The position numbers were made by a program, and so were the translations under genes. The notes below the pieces were generated by a model. That model searched no databases. It saw nothing but the letters and a program-made list of their open reading frames with translations, and had not been told where the DNA came from. From NCBI GenBank assembly GCA_913030785.1, contig CAJWER010000166.1, forward strand, positions 1 to 6,776: a DNA stretch of 6,776 bases. The letters run 5' to 3'. This stretch comes from an uncultured Chloroflexota bacterium. GTDB taxonomy: Bacteria > Chloroflexota > Dehalococcoidia > Lucifugimonadales > CAJWER01. Positions 6,143 to 6,776 of the stretch are shown here, piece after piece. The first letter of the stretch is position 1. Each line of letters opens with the position of its first letter.

Positions 6143-6373
6143 TTGCGTTATCTCGCAGTTGACTGGTCAGGGGCCTTGAGCGGCGAAAAAGAAAAAATAT
6201 GGCTCGCCGAGGCGAATGAAAAGCAACTTGTGCGACTCGAAAATAGTTGCGGTTGTCCCCTCTGGGGCGGGTCACCAGCCCCTGTATACAGCCGTGCAGA
6301 GGCCTCGTTAGCTGCGAGCCGGCCTCGCTGGAGGGGCCATGCACCGCCTTGTAGGCGATACAAGAAATCTTGA
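6143..6373 (+). pseudogene. Truncated DUF429-like (RNase H-fold) protein, 5' end only
   Basis: TTG 6143 has GGAGG at 6133-6137, five bases upstream. The first 34 residues, MRYLAVDWSGALSGEKEKIW then LAEANEKQLVRLEN, match the N-terminus I know from DUF429 proteins (predicted nucleases with an RNase H fold, typically 200-280 aa). The VDWSG motif would carry the first catalytic aspartate. After residue 34, near base 6244, the similarity stops. The remaining 42 residues are Arg/Pro-rich and encoded by GC-rich hairpin DNA, ending at TGA 6371-6373. The rest of the family (the expected E-E-V helix and later GLDFAFS-like motif) is absent in all three forward frames. It therefore looks broken by deletion or insertion. 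If it is expressed, the product would be a 76-residue nonfunctional peptide. Confidence 0.6.
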
Positions 6374-6398
6374 CTCACTCGCACTTAGGTGATATAGC
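6370..6398 (+). promoter_or_regulatory. Sigma70-type promoter for the amino-acid binding protein
   Basis: TTGACT (6370-6375) and TATAGC (6393-6398) are separated by exactly 17 bases, giving 5 of 6 and 4 of 6 consensus matches. The start point would fall near 6405, leaving a leader of about 100 bases before TTG 6507. The -35 overlaps the stop of the truncated upstream frame. Confidence 0.45.
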
Positions 6399-6506
6399 TA
6401 TGTTTCTGCAAACACCCGCCCACATTTCGATATTTCCTATGGACGGTACCGCTGGATACGTGCTAGTGGCGGCTTGACCGCTCGGAACATGAACTAGGAG
6501 GTCACA

Positions 6507-6776
6507 TTGAAATCAAGAAGAACCAAGGTACTGGTCGGACTGCTGCTAACCCTCGTGCTATTTGCTGTGGCATGTGGCGACGATGACAAGATAGCAGACC
6601 TGGAAGCCCAGATATCCACGCTGGAGTCCCAGGTCAGCACGCTCGGCGGTGAGGTCGAGGCAGCTGTGGCATCGGCCGCGGAGCAGGGAGACAGTCGTCT
6701 GGACATCGTCAAGGCGCGCGGCAAGCTCATCTGCGCGGGTCGCACCGATCTACCTGGCTTCGGATTCTTGGACGAC
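6507..6776 (+). CDS. Family 3 amino-acid ABC transporter substrate-binding lipoprotein, N-terminal part
   Basis: TTG 6507 follows AGGAGG at 6496-6501 with five bases between, and the frame stays open to the right edge (90 residues). Residues 1-22 are a lipoprotein signal: basic MKSRRTK, a hydrophobic core, then LFAVAC with the lipidated Cys23 and a GDDD linker. Residues 29-50 form a short coiled coil with I29, L32, I36, L39, V43, L46 and V50 in a/d positions. From about residue 66, LDIVKARGKLICAGRTDLPG begins the mature binding domain in the style of general L-amino-acid binding proteins (AapJ-like, SBP family 3). A membrane-anchored, extracytoplasmic amino-acid receptor feeding an ABC permease is expected, with the permease genes probably beyond the window. 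The ligand cannot be read from this fragment. Confidence 0.85.
   Translation, partial: MKSRRTKVLVGLLLTLVLFAVACGDDDKIADLEAQISTLESQVSTLGGEVEAAVASAAEQGDSRLDIVKARGKLICAGRTDLPGFGFLDD

Noticed and set aside
6469..6481. GCGG-CTTGA-CCGC hairpin upstream of the binding-protein gene
   Set aside because: Only four base pairs; too short to call an operator or riboswitch.
1..6776. tRNA, rRNA and CRISPR arrays
   Set aside because: No cloverleaf with a proper T-loop, no ribosomal signature and no regularly spaced identical repeats were seen on either strand.

Overview
The window reads as a piece of accessory chromosome from a moderately GC-rich environmental bacterium. Several genes start with TTG behind strong Shine-Dalgarno (SD) sequences. 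Together with the gene content (large Asp-box and five-bladed propeller proteins, a D-aminoacylase-type amidohydrolase, a phage/contractile-injection spike and a lipoprotein amino-acid binding protein) this resembles uncultured Chloroflexota such as SAR202-type Dehalococcoidia. That placement is an impression from family resemblance; no marker gene is present.

Left part (1-1835): two divergent genes share a control region of about 230 bp. On the minus strand is the N-terminal part of a GH32/43-like beta-propeller protein that runs off the left edge. On the plus strand is a complete 390-residue Asp-box (BNR) sialidase-superfamily protein. They look like a small carbohydrate-related pair.

Middle part (1907-4473): a baseplate protein V / VgrG-type spike gene is interrupted by an in-frame TGA and by a -1 frame change exactly at a GGGAAAA run. 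It is followed by an N-acyl-D-amino-acid deacylase-like amidohydrolase. That enzyme's credible start is TTG 2881, well downstream of the longest open frame, and it lacks two of the expected zinc ligands.

Right part (4474-6776): a convergent, clearly AT-richer orphan gene (195 aa, minus strand) has its own promoter and SD. Next comes about 950 bp with no substantial gene. It holds degenerate direct and inverted repeats and perhaps a 39-residue single-pass membrane peptide. After it lies the amputated 5' end of a DUF429-like (RNase H-fold) gene, fused to unrelated GC-rich hairpin sequence. The window ends in the N-terminus of a family 3 amino-acid ABC transporter binding lipoprotein, preceded by a reasonable sigma70-type promoter.

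Overall it looks like a patchwork region: intact catabolic and transport genes separated by a decayed phage-like gene, a foreign-looking gene and repeat-rich debris. I do not see a convincing new multi-gene system. The most checkable oddities are the doubly interrupted spike gene, the repeat cluster at 5414-6120 and the amidohydrolase with altered metal ligands.
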